44,458 nt of DNA from a virus, in IMG/VR virus record IMGVR_UViG_3300010299_000011, positions 1 through 44,458 of that record, one strand, 5' to 3'. The notes under the pieces are model-generated. The model was not told the origin of the DNA, searched no databases, and was given only the letters and a program-made list of their open reading frames with translations. The stretch's first letter is position 1; every line of letters starts with the position of its first letter. Of this stretch, positions 16,068 through 23,471 are shown in pieces. A program made the position numbers and the translations under genes.

Positions 16068-19000
16068 TAGCTGACCCCCTCCACGGCCACGCCAAAGATT
16101 TTTACGGCGCTGCCCGTGGTCCCGGCTTGGGTTCCGGCGAGTTCGACAGCGATGTGCCGGTCGCCGCCTGCGGAGCGGGTGTCGTTTCGTCCCGAGAAGT
16201 ACGCGCGGCCGAGCCCATTAGCGTCCCCAAGCGCGGAGCGGGACAACTGCATGTTCAGAGTGGATTCCGAGGTGCCGCTGGCGACAAACCCGTCTCCCCT
16301 GTCAGAGGAGATGACACTATTGCGAGGAGTGTCGGCGTTGTTGTAGTACAGACGCAGCTTCAGATTGCTTTCCTCTGCTGTCGGCTTGTAGACAAGCTGA
16401 ACGGAGCGGCTCTGCTGCTTGTCGTCTGTCAGCGACATGTTGCCGGTTTTGAATCTGTAGGCCACGCCGGCACCAGTCTGGTCGACAACTCCTTCCTCAC
16501 GGAGGAACAGGCCTCCAGCGGAAGTGACCGTGGTGTACTGGCCACCGATCACAGTGGAGGCTGACGCGGTTACCGGCTGGGGGTAGGTTTCCTCCCACCA
16601 CGCCTCTGTGACAACGCAGTAGCACAGCGCGCGTGCCGGCAATGTTTCTCCGACGCGGCAGTAGTAGAACCGAATGGTCTTTGTGGCGAAATCGGACGAC
16701 ATGTGAAACGAGTCTGAGGCGGACAGGTCGATAATCTGGTCACGCCAGTAGTTGTCGATCACAACCGAGACGGGCTGCTCCTGCGAACCGTCAAATGCGT
16801 ACACGCCGAATGAGTCGGCAAGGAATGCGACACCGCCCATCACGGTCCAGCAGCGGTCGTTCAAAATGCCTCTGTAGCCCACCAGCGTGATGGAGGCGTC
16901 AATCACCGGTTGGGCCACGTAGCTGAGCTTGTACAGGTGCGCGTCCTGAGCGATTAGCAAATCCGTTGACAGAGGAATCAACGCTTTGATCTGGTCGGGG
17001 GTGCCGGCGTTCTGCTGCACCACCAGCTCGTTGGATGCCGGAACCGACTCGGGCTCATCGACTTCGGAGTAAAGAAGGCTGTTGGGGCGGTCGCCAGTCG
17101 TATCCACCGCATACCACGCCCTGTCTTGGAAAACGACACCAACCGCAAAGTTGCCCGGTGGAACACCTTGCCGGCGCGCGTTGACCTGCCCGGAGGGAAG
17201 AATGATCGGGAGCAGCCCGTATCCCTGCCGCTTTACATCGATCAGCTCCGGGTCGCTCAGGTCGTCTTCGTAGCCGTTTGTCCACTCACTGTCAGTCTTT
17301 AGGATTGTCGCCACGCGGAACAGCACGGAGGCCTGGTCCGCTGTTGTTCGCCAAAGCTCCACGGCGTAAACGCGGTCGTCCACGGCTGTGTGCGTAAACG
17401 ACCAGTCGATGGCGCCGACACCCTCGGGGATGTCGATCTCGGTGATGTCGGAAATCGACGAGGTGATCGGCCCCTTGCGTGTGCGAGATGTGTCGTCAAT
17501 GTATCGCAAGGCGCACACGTACTTTCCTTTGATCGATGACGTCAGTTCAGCCGTAGCCTCGGCTGAAGTGTCTAAGATCAACGCTTCCGGGGTTTGTGCG
17601 TACTCACCGCCTGCGACGATGGTGACGCTAGTGATCTGACCGTCACTGTTGACTGCTGCCGTGGCTGCCGCACCTCGGCCGATGTCGTCTGTCTCGGCGG
17701 GCCTTATGGTGATGACAGGCGCCGCGTAGAAGCCGGTTCCGCTGGTCGCTGCGGTGATGGAGGCGACACGGTAACGCATTGCAGGCGTGACGGTCGCCCC
17801 AGTGCCGCCGCCTCCGATGATAGTGGCTGTGGAGTTGGTAGTGGCAGCAGTACCCCCGTAGACCACATTGATGCTGGAGACTTTCCCGTCCGATAGCGAA
17901 ACGAAGGCGTTGGGCGCCTGCGAGCCCGATGTCGTCAGGCCATACTGCGTGCCAAACTCCACGCGCGGTGGCGGGATTGTGGCGAGCCCGGTCACAATGT
18001 CCGATGTGAATGCGGTGGGTGTCGTTCCGGTGGCCGCAGCCAGCACTTTGAACCTGTTGGTTTCGACGCTTGCGGCGTAGTAGCGTACTCCCTCGGAAAG
18101 ACCGGTCCCACCGGAAAGTCCGGAGAACGTGACTGTGCTGCCGGCTAGGAGCCCGTGGTAAGGGATATTTATGTAAAGATGGCGAGCCGGATCGACCACA
18201 AACCCTTCCGTGATGGCGGCGGTGAGAGTGATGCCAGCTCCGCCGGTGGTGGTGGCAGCTTGGAACTGCGTGTCGTTCACGCTAACGGCGTAGTAGGTTG
18301 TATTGGCAGTTAGGTCTGTGCTGCCACTGATGGACGCAAAGTAAAAGGCATCGTCATTTGTAAAACCGTGGGTAGTTGACGAGATGTAGTTGCTGCTGGT
18401 GGCAGATGTAACCGCTATGGCGCCTGCACCGGTGATTGATTGGACGCGGCTGTAGCCTTCGCCGCCGGAGTTGATTGTTACACCAAACACCCGCCCACTC
18501 AGGCCGACGTTAAAATCCGGGGCCTCGCCGATGCCGCCGGAAAACGTAACCGTTGGCACCTCTTGGTATTTTCGCCCCCGGTCTGTCAGCCTGACGCCAA
18601 TTACTCTCCCGCCTTGGATGATCGCTCGCCCAGTTGCCTCTTCCTCGGCTGACCCTCCAGAGATCGTCACGGTCGGTTCCGACACATAGCCGCCGCCTTG
18701 TCGCACCAGGGTGATGTCTCTCACATACTTGCCGACCGTGGTCCCGGCAGTCACGGCAGGCGCAACGGCCGGCTTATTAATGCCGATTTGCTCAGCGGTA
18801 GTGGCAGCGTTGTCCCACCGGATACCGCGCCCCATGCCGTCAACACCGTAGACGTCCCCAAAGCGTCCCTGAAAGAACGTCATCGGCCGAAGGGCGCCGG
18901 AATAGACCTTTGCCTCCGCCTCTGCCCCGGAGCCGGTTGCGGCGTTCAGCGTGATGGTCGGTGCTGATGTGTATCCAGTACCCTGGTTGACGATGACAAC

Positions 19001-19153
19001 CGACTCCACGCGGGTGCCGGCCATATGGCAGATTGCTGTGGCGCCAGTGCCGCTGCCGCCAGAGATTGAAACGGTTGGAGCAGAGGCGTAGCCGGAGCCT
19101 CCGGTGACCAGATTGATGGCGACGAGGCCGCCTGTTGTACGAGCTGACAGCAT
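16067..19153 (-). CDS. Tail nozzle / DNA-stabilisation-like protein with inserted beta repeats
   Basis: 1028 residues. The C-terminal half (from about residue 540, YVCALRYIDDTSRTRKGP onward) carries strand patterns of P22 gp10-like stabilisation proteins and podovirus nozzle proteins: PPGNFAVGVVFQDRAWY, LLYSEVDEPESVP, LIAQDAHLYKLSY, GGVAFLADSFGVYAFDG, FHMSSDFATKTIRFYY. The N-terminal half contains many GxGYxxxPTVTIxGG repeats and two longer HGF/YYAV-type beta modules. It probably forms the tail tube below the adaptor. The gene lacks the N-terminal start normally seen in such proteins, which appears to be encoded separately at 19153-19422. Confidence 0.78.
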   Translation of the reverse strand: MLSARTTGGLVAINLVTGGSGYASAPTVSISGGSGTGATAICHMAGTRVESVVIVNQGTGYTSAPTITLNAATGSGAEAEAKVYSGALRPMTFFQGRFGDVYGVDGMGRGIRWDNAATTAEQIGINKPAVAPAVTAGTTVGKYVRDITLVRQGGGYVSEPTVTISGGSAEEEATGRAIIQGGRVIGVRLTDRGRKYQEVPTVTFSGGIGEAPDFNVGLSGRVFGVTINSGGEGYSRVQSITGAGAIAVTSATSSNYISSTTHGFTNDDAFYFASISGSTDLTANTTYYAVSVNDTQFQAATTTGGAGITLTAAITEGFVVDPARHLYINIPYHGLLAGSTVTFSGLSGGTGLSEGVRYYAASVETNRFKVLAAATGTTPTAFTSDIVTGLATIPPPRVEFGTQYGLTTSGSQAPNAFVSLSDGKVSSINVVYGGTAATTNSTATIIGGGGTGATVTPAMRYRVASITAATSGTGFYAAPVITIRPAETDDIGRGAAATAAVNSDGQITSVTIVAGGEYAQTPEALILDTSAEATAELTSSIKGKYVCALRYIDDTSRTRKGPITSSISDITEIDIPEGVGAIDWSFTHTAVDDRVYAVELWRTTADQASVLFRVATILKTDSEWTNGYEDDLSDPELIDVKRQGYGLLPIILPSGQVNARRQGVPPGNFAVGVVFQDRAWYAVDTTGDRPNSLLYSEVDEPESVPASNELVVQQNAGTPDQIKALIPLSTDLLIAQDAHLYKLSYVAQPVIDASITLVGYRGILNDRCWTVMGGVAFLADSFGVYAFDGSQEQPVSVVIDNYWRDQIIDLSASDSFHMSSDFATKTIRFYYCRVGETLPARALCYCVVTEAWWEETYPQPVTASASTVIGGQYTTVTSAGGLFLREEGVVDQTGAGVAYRFKTGNMSLTDDKQQSRSVQLVYKPTAEESNLKLRLYYNNADTPRNSVISSDRGDGFVASGTSESTLNMQLSRSALGDANGLGRAYFSGRNDTRSAGGDRHIAVELAGTQAGTTGSAVKIFGVAVEGVS

Positions 19154-19422
19154 TACGAGGGACCTTGGGCAACAAACACTTGGCCGGAGGAGTTTTGATA
19201 GATCACCTTTTCGACACCGCCGAACGGAGTCCGCATGGCCTTAACGACGGGGACCGTGGTGCCGGAGGTGGTGGCGAACGTGACGGTTGTCGCCCCCTTG
19301 CGGACGACAAGCTGCCCTGGATTGATCACCTGCAGGTTGACCTGCGTGACGGCAGCTCCAGGCGGGATGGCATACGGGCTGGCGTTTGTGGCCAAACCGG
19401 CCCATTTTTCAATGGTGATCAT
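19153..19422 (-). CDS. Small protein resembling the N-terminus of a stabilisation/nozzle protein
   Basis: 89 residues: MITIEKWAGLATNASPYAIP, then PPGAAVTQVNLQVINPGQL, then VKAMRTPFGGVEKVIYQ. I recognise this as the opening segment of longer tail stabilisation/nozzle proteins, where it is followed by beta-propeller-like repeats. Here it ends in TAA overlapping the ATG of the 1028-residue gene (TAATG). So the nozzle is either split into two subunits or made in two coupled parts. No clear ribosome-binding site precedes ATG 19422. Confidence 0.65.
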   Translation of the reverse strand: MITIEKWAGLATNASPYAIPPGAAVTQVNLQVINPGQLVVRKGATTVTFATTSGTTVPVVKAMRTPFGGVEKVIYQNSSGQVFVAQGPS

Positions 19423-19443
19423 TTGAGTTAATCATCAAAAATG

Positions 19444-20601
19444 TTAATTACCGAAATCAAAGTTGTCGGCCAGAAGCGGCGACCGCCAGCCACCATCATT
19501 CCATATACGCTTGGACCGGCCGGAGAGCGGGGCGAGTTGGTCGGCCTCCATGGCCAAACGCAAGTCACGCTGATACAGCTGGTACTTCTCTTCGACGTTG
19601 CTGGAGCGGATGCGAGCGAGCCAATACTCAGAGCCGGAAAGCATTACGTTATGCATGTGCTCCGGAAGATCGATGGGGTCGGTGATGAGGTACTTTACGT
19701 TTGATGTGTTACTGTCGTTACCTGTGTACTTCATCGACGTTGGCGAAAATACCGAGGCAATCGTAATCTCGTCTTCGTAGGGCGTGAACGAGGTGAGTGT
19801 GTTTGGCGTGTTATTGCTATCGCCAATGCGGAGGATAGCGCCGACCATGGACGATGAAAACTCTGTCGACACGCCAAGGACTTCCGCAAAGGCACCGCCT
19901 AGAGTAGAAACAGTGCCGGCACGCGCGGCAGGCTCGTGACCACTCCACCGGAGTGGTCGCGGTTCTCTTCGGTATGTGAAGTCAATCGTCTCCACTAATG
20001 TTGGGTAGCCAACCAGCTTCAGAACGTATTTGGGCGAGTTTGGTGATTTTATGACAGTCCAGTGGAGTGGCGTTCCAGTCTGAAAGTTCACTCGCTCCAT
20101 CTTCATCGCTTCGTCCGGGGTGACGTAAGCGCCGGACCACCAGTTGAACTCATCTGACGGCTCGTCTAGATTCCGGAAGTCTGCCGGCAGGTCATATAGG
20201 GTTTTGTAGAATGTCGCCGTGTCGCCGTTTACGACTGTGCCCGATGGGAAATTCACGGAACTGCTCAGCGTGATCGTTGTCCCACCGATGATGGAAATGC
20301 TCACCACCTCGGCTACGCGGTCGCCGATACGCACGTGCGAGTAGCCCTGCGCAACCCCACTGGATAACAGCAGCGTGGTGTCGGACAGGGATGACACGGT
20401 TGCCGTGGCAGGCGCAGCCGTGAAAATACGCCCGTGAGCGTGCTGCCAACTCCAGTCACGTATGTTGCCGATCTCGGCGTAGCACCGATGCACGGCGGTG
20501 CGGATGTCACGCTGCTCCGCGTCTTGCGGGCCACCAAACGACGAGGCGATGAGGTGTTCGACAACGTCGAAATACGTGAGGTATGCCACTACTTCAGCCA
20601 C
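19444..20601 (-). CDS. Head-tail adaptor / tail tubular protein-like
   Basis: 385 residues. The N-terminus (YLTYFDVVEHLIASSFGG, then AVHRCYAEIGNIRDWSWQH) is the helical pattern of head-tail connector and tail tubular A/gp4-type adaptors; a beta-rich insert (about residues 60-130) and an LYDLPADFRNLDEP loop follow, then YLITDPIDLPEHMHNVMLSGSEYWLARI near the end, also typical. The adaptor would bind the portal and the nozzle encoded next. The start is GTG, at 20601 or 20589; the former overlaps the thioredoxin-like gene by 13 bases. Confidence 0.75.
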   Translation of the reverse strand: MAEVVAYLTYFDVVEHLIASSFGGPQDAEQRDIRTAVHRCYAEIGNIRDWSWQHAHGRIFTAAPATATVSSLSDTTLLLSSGVAQGYSHVRIGDRVAEVVSISIIGGTTITLSSSVNFPSGTVVNGDTATFYKTLYDLPADFRNLDEPSDEFNWWSGAYVTPDEAMKMERVNFQTGTPLHWTVIKSPNSPKYVLKLVGYPTLVETIDFTYRREPRPLRWSGHEPAARAGTVSTLGGAFAEVLGVSTEFSSSMVGAILRIGDSNNTPNTLTSFTPYEDEITIASVFSPTSMKYTGNDSNTSNVKYLITDPIDLPEHMHNVMLSGSEYWLARIRSSNVEEKYQLYQRDLRLAMEADQLAPLSGRSKRIWNDGGWRSPLLADNFDFGN

Positions 20602-20870
20602 CCCTTTAGCGATTCTGGCCCGCCATATCCGGTTCTCCGCTCCAGCTCCGTGTAGTCTCGGATGAGAACAAATGTCGGGACTGCAGTGACTCCCTTCACT
20701 GGTTTTCCGTCAATGTTGACGAAATGCACCTCTCGCCCGCCAAAGAGCGACGGGTCTTTTTCGTAGTCCGTTTTCAGCCGGCGGCAGGGCGGGCAAGCCG
20801 CAGATGTGTAAACGATGACGGTTTCGTCTTCGACGGCAAACATTGCCGCCAAAAGGGCAAGTGCGAACAT
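20589..20870 (-). CDS. Thioredoxin-like protein with N-terminal signal/anchor
   Basis: 93 residues from ATG 20870, preceded by GGAGC. Residues 1-12 (MFALALLAAMFA) are hydrophobic like a signal peptide or membrane anchor. Then a single thioredoxin fold: VIVYTSAACPPCR with redox cysteines C26 and C29 (CPPC), VHFVNID, and the cis-proline loop AVPTFVLI (P65). It would act as a disulfide oxidoreductase outside the cytoplasm, or with an unexported hydrophobic tip. Its operon neighbours are the Cys-containing protease-like protein and the adaptor, so a role in disulfide formation during virion assembly or in the envelope is possible. Confidence 0.8.
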   Translation of the reverse strand: MFALALLAAMFAVEDETVIVYTSAACPPCRRLKTDYEKDPSLFGGREVHFVNIDGKPVKGVTAVPTFVLIRDYTELERRTGYGGPESLKGWLK

Positions 20871-20960
20871 AGCCAAGCTCCAGGGGCTTACTGGCTATTG
20901 TCCAATCCGTCGAAATCACGGAGCATGGAGACGACCTATTGTTGTTGCGGAGGTGCTCGT

Positions 20961-22241
20961 TCACAGAAATTGCACCTGGTTTTGCGTGACTTCACGGAGC
21001 CACTCGGTAATCCCGCCAGTGAAGACACCCATGCCACGGGAGTCGGCCAGCGCGTGCGCAACGACCAGGCGGTCGCCGATCACACAGCAGCACGGGGAGC
21101 CGGAGTCGCCGACACGGATGTCCACGGAATGAGCGGCACGCTTGGGATCAGCCGACTGCTTTATGTGCGACGTCGGCGGCATGCCGCGTGCGTACATTAG
21201 ATCGGCTACACCGATCTGCTGGTTGCGGTTTTTCCATACCACTGGCGGGCTTGTGCCAGCTGGATACTGCGATGGCGGCCCTGCAAGCAAGGGCATCTTC
21301 TCCTCCCAGTCAACGCCAAACACCAGGGCCGGCCGAATCGCCACAGGATCACGCAGCGTGGCCACGGCGACGTCCCAGTCTCCAGGGGTGCAGCTGGCGA
21401 CCACAGCTTTTTCGCCACCCCAAAACGTCACTGCTTGGCCTGGGCGCGGCTGGTAGTGACGCACGTACAGAACGTGCTGAGGAGAGATAAGAATGCCGTT
21501 GCGGGAGGACGTTGCCATCGGCGACAAATCGATGGTGCCAGGAAACTGCCCTGCCGTTAACCGGGAGTCAACGCTTCTGGACAGCTCTTTCTCTGTGGGG
21601 GAGAGATCGGCAGTGACCGGCCCGCCGTCCAAAATCTCCCAGCCGTAGTCCACCACGTACTTGCGCAGTGGAGCGACAACCGGCGAGTAGCGAGCGCTCC
21701 CGAAGTCCACGGCACGCATCGGCGTGGGCAGCGTGCCGGCCTTTGCTTGCGAGTACAGGTTTTCAATGAGGCTGTCGTAGTAGCGTGTCTGGAAGTTTGT
21801 GTTGCCGGCGAAGTTTCGCATGGAGTCTTCCGACGACAAGCCGGAAAAGTCCCACTCCTGCAGCCCGATGCCTGAGATGTTCTCGCACCCCCACAGGCAC
21901 TGCCGCATGTCCCTGACTTGGGCTGTGTGTCGGAAGTGGTACAAGTTGAATCTGGCGGATCGGCAGCTCTTCAAAAATGCAGCGAGGTTGATGCACTTAC
22001 TGACGTCAACCATCGGCTGGTTGACCAAGTACCGGCAACCAGAGAAAAGTCCAGCGTACGACACCGAATCGTTCTCGGTGGGCGTCACTGTGACGCGGCA
22101 GGTGACCAGGCTGTTTAGAAGGCAGTTGGTAAACCTTCTCGCCTGAGGGGCATCGATAATCAGCTCCTCGCAGGCCTCGGGCACAATCCACGCCTCTAAG
22201 GCGCGGCGCATGTCGGTTCCACCGTGAACGGTGATCTTCAA
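20961..22241 (-). CDS. Virion-type protein: leucine-rich-like surface repeats plus trypsin-like protease
   Basis: 426 residues, TTG start (22239-22241) chosen because GGGAGG lies 10 bases upstream and the codon overlaps the upstream stop as TTGA. Residues about 35-170 have repeats of the BspA/DUF285 type (CLWGCENISG, LQEWDFSGLS, SMRNFAGNTNF). Residues about 240-426 show a chymotrypsin-fold protease: LISPQHVLYVRHYQP with H262, GDWDVAVATL with D290, and VGDSGSP with S380, a complete catalytic triad. Plausibly a tail-associated receptor-binding or surface-digesting protein. Protease assignment is strong; virion location is inference. Confidence 0.8.
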   Translation of the reverse strand: MKITVHGGTDMRRALEAWIVPEACEELIIDAPQARRFTNCLLNSLVTCRVTVTPTENDSVSYAGLFSGCRYLVNQPMVDVSKCINLAAFLKSCRSARFNLYHFRHTAQVRDMRQCLWGCENISGIGLQEWDFSGLSSEDSMRNFAGNTNFQTRYYDSLIENLYSQAKAGTLPTPMRAVDFGSARYSPVVAPLRKYVVDYGWEILDGGPVTADLSPTEKELSRSVDSRLTAGQFPGTIDLSPMATSSRNGILISPQHVLYVRHYQPRPGQAVTFWGGEKAVVASCTPGDWDVAVATLRDPVAIRPALVFGVDWEEKMPLLAGPPSQYPAGTSPPVVWKNRNQQIGVADLMYARGMPPTSHIKQSADPKRAAHSVDIRVGDSGSPCCCVIGDRLVVAHALADSRGMGVFTGGITEWLREVTQNQVQFL

Positions 22242-22444
22242 TTGTAAAGCGCCTCCCAGATGATTGATCTGATGTCCTCGGCGAGTTGGACGGCGTCGTC
22301 GGAAGGGTTGTCCGCCCACTTAATCAGCGCCCTACATTTAGTGTCCACATCCTCCACGGCTTGCGCGTATTTGAATCCATCCATGTGGATGTGGTACTCC
22401 TCCTCTTCTTCCGGAAGCGAGTAGACAACAGACACTGTCGGCAT
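22238..22444 (-). CDS. Small conserved-type phage protein
   Basis: 68 residues, ATG 22444 with AGGAAA upstream. It opens with a strand (VSVVYSLPEEEEEYHIHMDG) and continues with two helices (AQAVEDVDTKCRALIKWADN, EDIRSIIWEAL). I recognise this fold pattern from small phage proteins of unknown function that begin with a PEE-type strand and end in a helix-rich half. It is the first gene after a noncoding interval that has a promoter-like sequence. Function unknown. Confidence 0.65.
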   Translation of the reverse strand: MPTVSVVYSLPEEEEEYHIHMDGFKYAQAVEDVDTKCRALIKWADNPSDDAVQLAEDIRSIIWEALYN

Positions 22445-22517
22445 GGCGTATTTCCTAAGAAAAAAGTGGTAGAGTTTCTTACATCCCGCTCAGGCAAAAT
22501 CCACTACGGAGTTGCGA

Positions 22518-22547
22518 TATATGCAGCAAAATATCCCGCACGGTCAA
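22518..22547 (-). promoter_or_regulatory. Candidate internal late-operon promoter
   Basis: On the minus strand TTGACC (22542-22547) and CATATA (22518-22523) are separated by 18 bases, about 75 bases before the start at 22444. The -35 is near consensus, the -10 fair (a TATATC at 20-base spacing is an alternative). It would give extra transcripts of the protease, thioredoxin and nozzle genes. Confidence 0.4.
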
Positions 22548-22734
22548 CTGTGCCACAGGGGCCGGTCCCCTCGTCGCCAAGCCATTGTCCGGCTGCGTTA
22601 CGCCTCGGCCCCTGCCGACTACCGGCTCGCTACTACGACGTAGGGCGCGTCGCTTCCGGTAGTAGGCTGTTGTGAATCGTTACTCATATCGTTACTTTCT
22701 GCGACACGTTCCGGCGTGATGTCTCTGCTGACAA

Positions 22735-22767
22735 CACAAAATGTTGCGGTTTTTGCGATGTTTTGTG
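22735..22767 (+). other. Hairpin fully paired only as plus-strand RNA
   Basis: CACAAAATGTTGC (22735-22747) and GCGATGTTTTGTG (22755-22767) pair over 13 positions with a 7-base loop if G-U pairs are allowed, which holds for the plus-strand RNA. The minus-strand RNA has three A-C mismatches. All flanking genes are on the minus strand, so the structure may belong to an antisense or small RNA. Confidence 0.4.
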
Positions 22768-22790
22768 CTGCTAAGCCGCAGTCTGGTTGT

Positions 22791-23030
22791 TTAGGGACAT
22801 GTCGGTGGCTCAGGTAGCGGCATCCAGTGTCTTACCATCGACGGGTGCAGTGTCGTTTTGCCAGGGGGCGAGACACTTTCCCATCGGTTGCCATGCCATT
22901 CGGAAAACGTAATCTCGTAGCCGTCCTTTGGTTCGCCGTCGATTACGCAGCGACCTGGAATCCTCATTGCGATTATGCACCGCACGCCATCGTCCGGCAG
23001 CCGCTCGCCTACTGGAATCCATTCGTTCAT
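22791..23030 (-). CDS. DUF551-domain protein
   Basis: 79 residues with a very strong ribosome-binding site (AAGGAGGTG) 4 bases before ATG 23030. It has the DUF551 pattern from end to end: an N-terminal EWIPVGERLPDDGVR and a C-terminal HWMPLPEPP. The family is small, widespread in phages and prophages, and of unknown function. Being located inside the tail gene cluster it is probably a moron-like or accessory gene. Confidence 0.85.
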   Translation of the reverse strand: MNEWIPVGERLPDDGVRCIIAMRIPGRCVIDGEPKDGYEITFSEWHGNRWESVSPPGKTTLHPSMVRHWMPLPEPPTCP

Positions 23031-23053
23031 ATCGCACCTCCTTCGGTGCGGCC

Positions 23054-23062
23054 ATTGTATCA
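23054..23062 (-). promoter_or_regulatory. Candidate extended -10 promoter before the DUF551 gene
   Basis: The minus strand reads TGATACAAT, an extended -10 (TGnTACAAT), some 24 bases before the ATG at 23030. No convincing -35 is present at the right distance. It sits in an 81-base gap free of genes. Confidence 0.35.
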
Positions 23063-23111
23063 GGCGACATGCTGGTTACTTGCGGGGCAGCCCCAGCCGG
23101 TCAATCTACGG

Positions 23112-23471
23112 TCACTCAGGCAGCGGGTCTGGCTGCGGCAGCAACGCAACGGCATCGGCCCACGGGACGAGTGCAATCTCGTCAAAGCGGCTGGCATCCA
23201 GACGGGCGAAGTTCCCGCCATACAATCCGTTCGGCACCTCACTGAGGATCGCTCCCCTAATCATAAATGTGCCGTCAGTGAGGGCCAGCGGCGTGACTCT
23301 GAACTGCTCAGGGTTCTCAGCCTGCACTTCTATTAAGCGGTCAGCCAACTCAGCCGAGAACACACACGCATACTGCTTGGCGTAGTCATACGGCACTGGC
23401 AAGTGCGGCAGCAGGTCTGCGACGCTGGCGGGGTTCTCTGGGAGTGGCAGTGGTTCGTCGATGTCTGGCAT
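23112..23471 (-). CDS. Hypothetical tail-fibre-accessory protein
   Basis: 119 residues, ATG coupled to the upstream stop by TAATG. An acidic Pro-rich N-terminus (MPDIDEPLPLPENP) precedes a folded part with FSAELADRLIEVQAENPEQF, then GGNFARLDASRFDEIALVPWADAVALL. No family recognised. It directly follows two fibre genes, which suggests a fibre assembly or accessory role. Confidence 0.6.
   Translation of the reverse strand: MPDIDEPLPLPENPASVADLLPHLPVPYDYAKQYACVFSAELADRLIEVQAENPEQFRVTPLALTDGTFMIRGAILSEVPNGLYGGNFARLDASRFDEIALVPWADAVALLPQPDPLPE

Larger units (their letters stand above)
22445..22790. other. Noncoding interval with promoter-like and hairpin elements
   Basis: No convincing gene. It holds a minus-strand promoter-like pair (22518-22547), a long plus-strand RNA hairpin (22735-22767), and a 22-codon minus-strand ORF (22619-22687, MSNDSQQPTTGSDAPYVVVA...) without a ribosome-binding site. 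Just downstream of that ORF, another frame reads protein-like for some 40 codons (AAGQWLGDEGTGPCGTVDRA...), so a decayed or frameshifted gene is possible. Confidence 0.5.

Noticed and set aside
20961-22319. Longer protease gene beginning at 22319
   Set aside because: The extra N-terminal 26 residues overlap the upstream gene and read as shadow sequence; TTG 22241 has a strong site and TTGA overlap.
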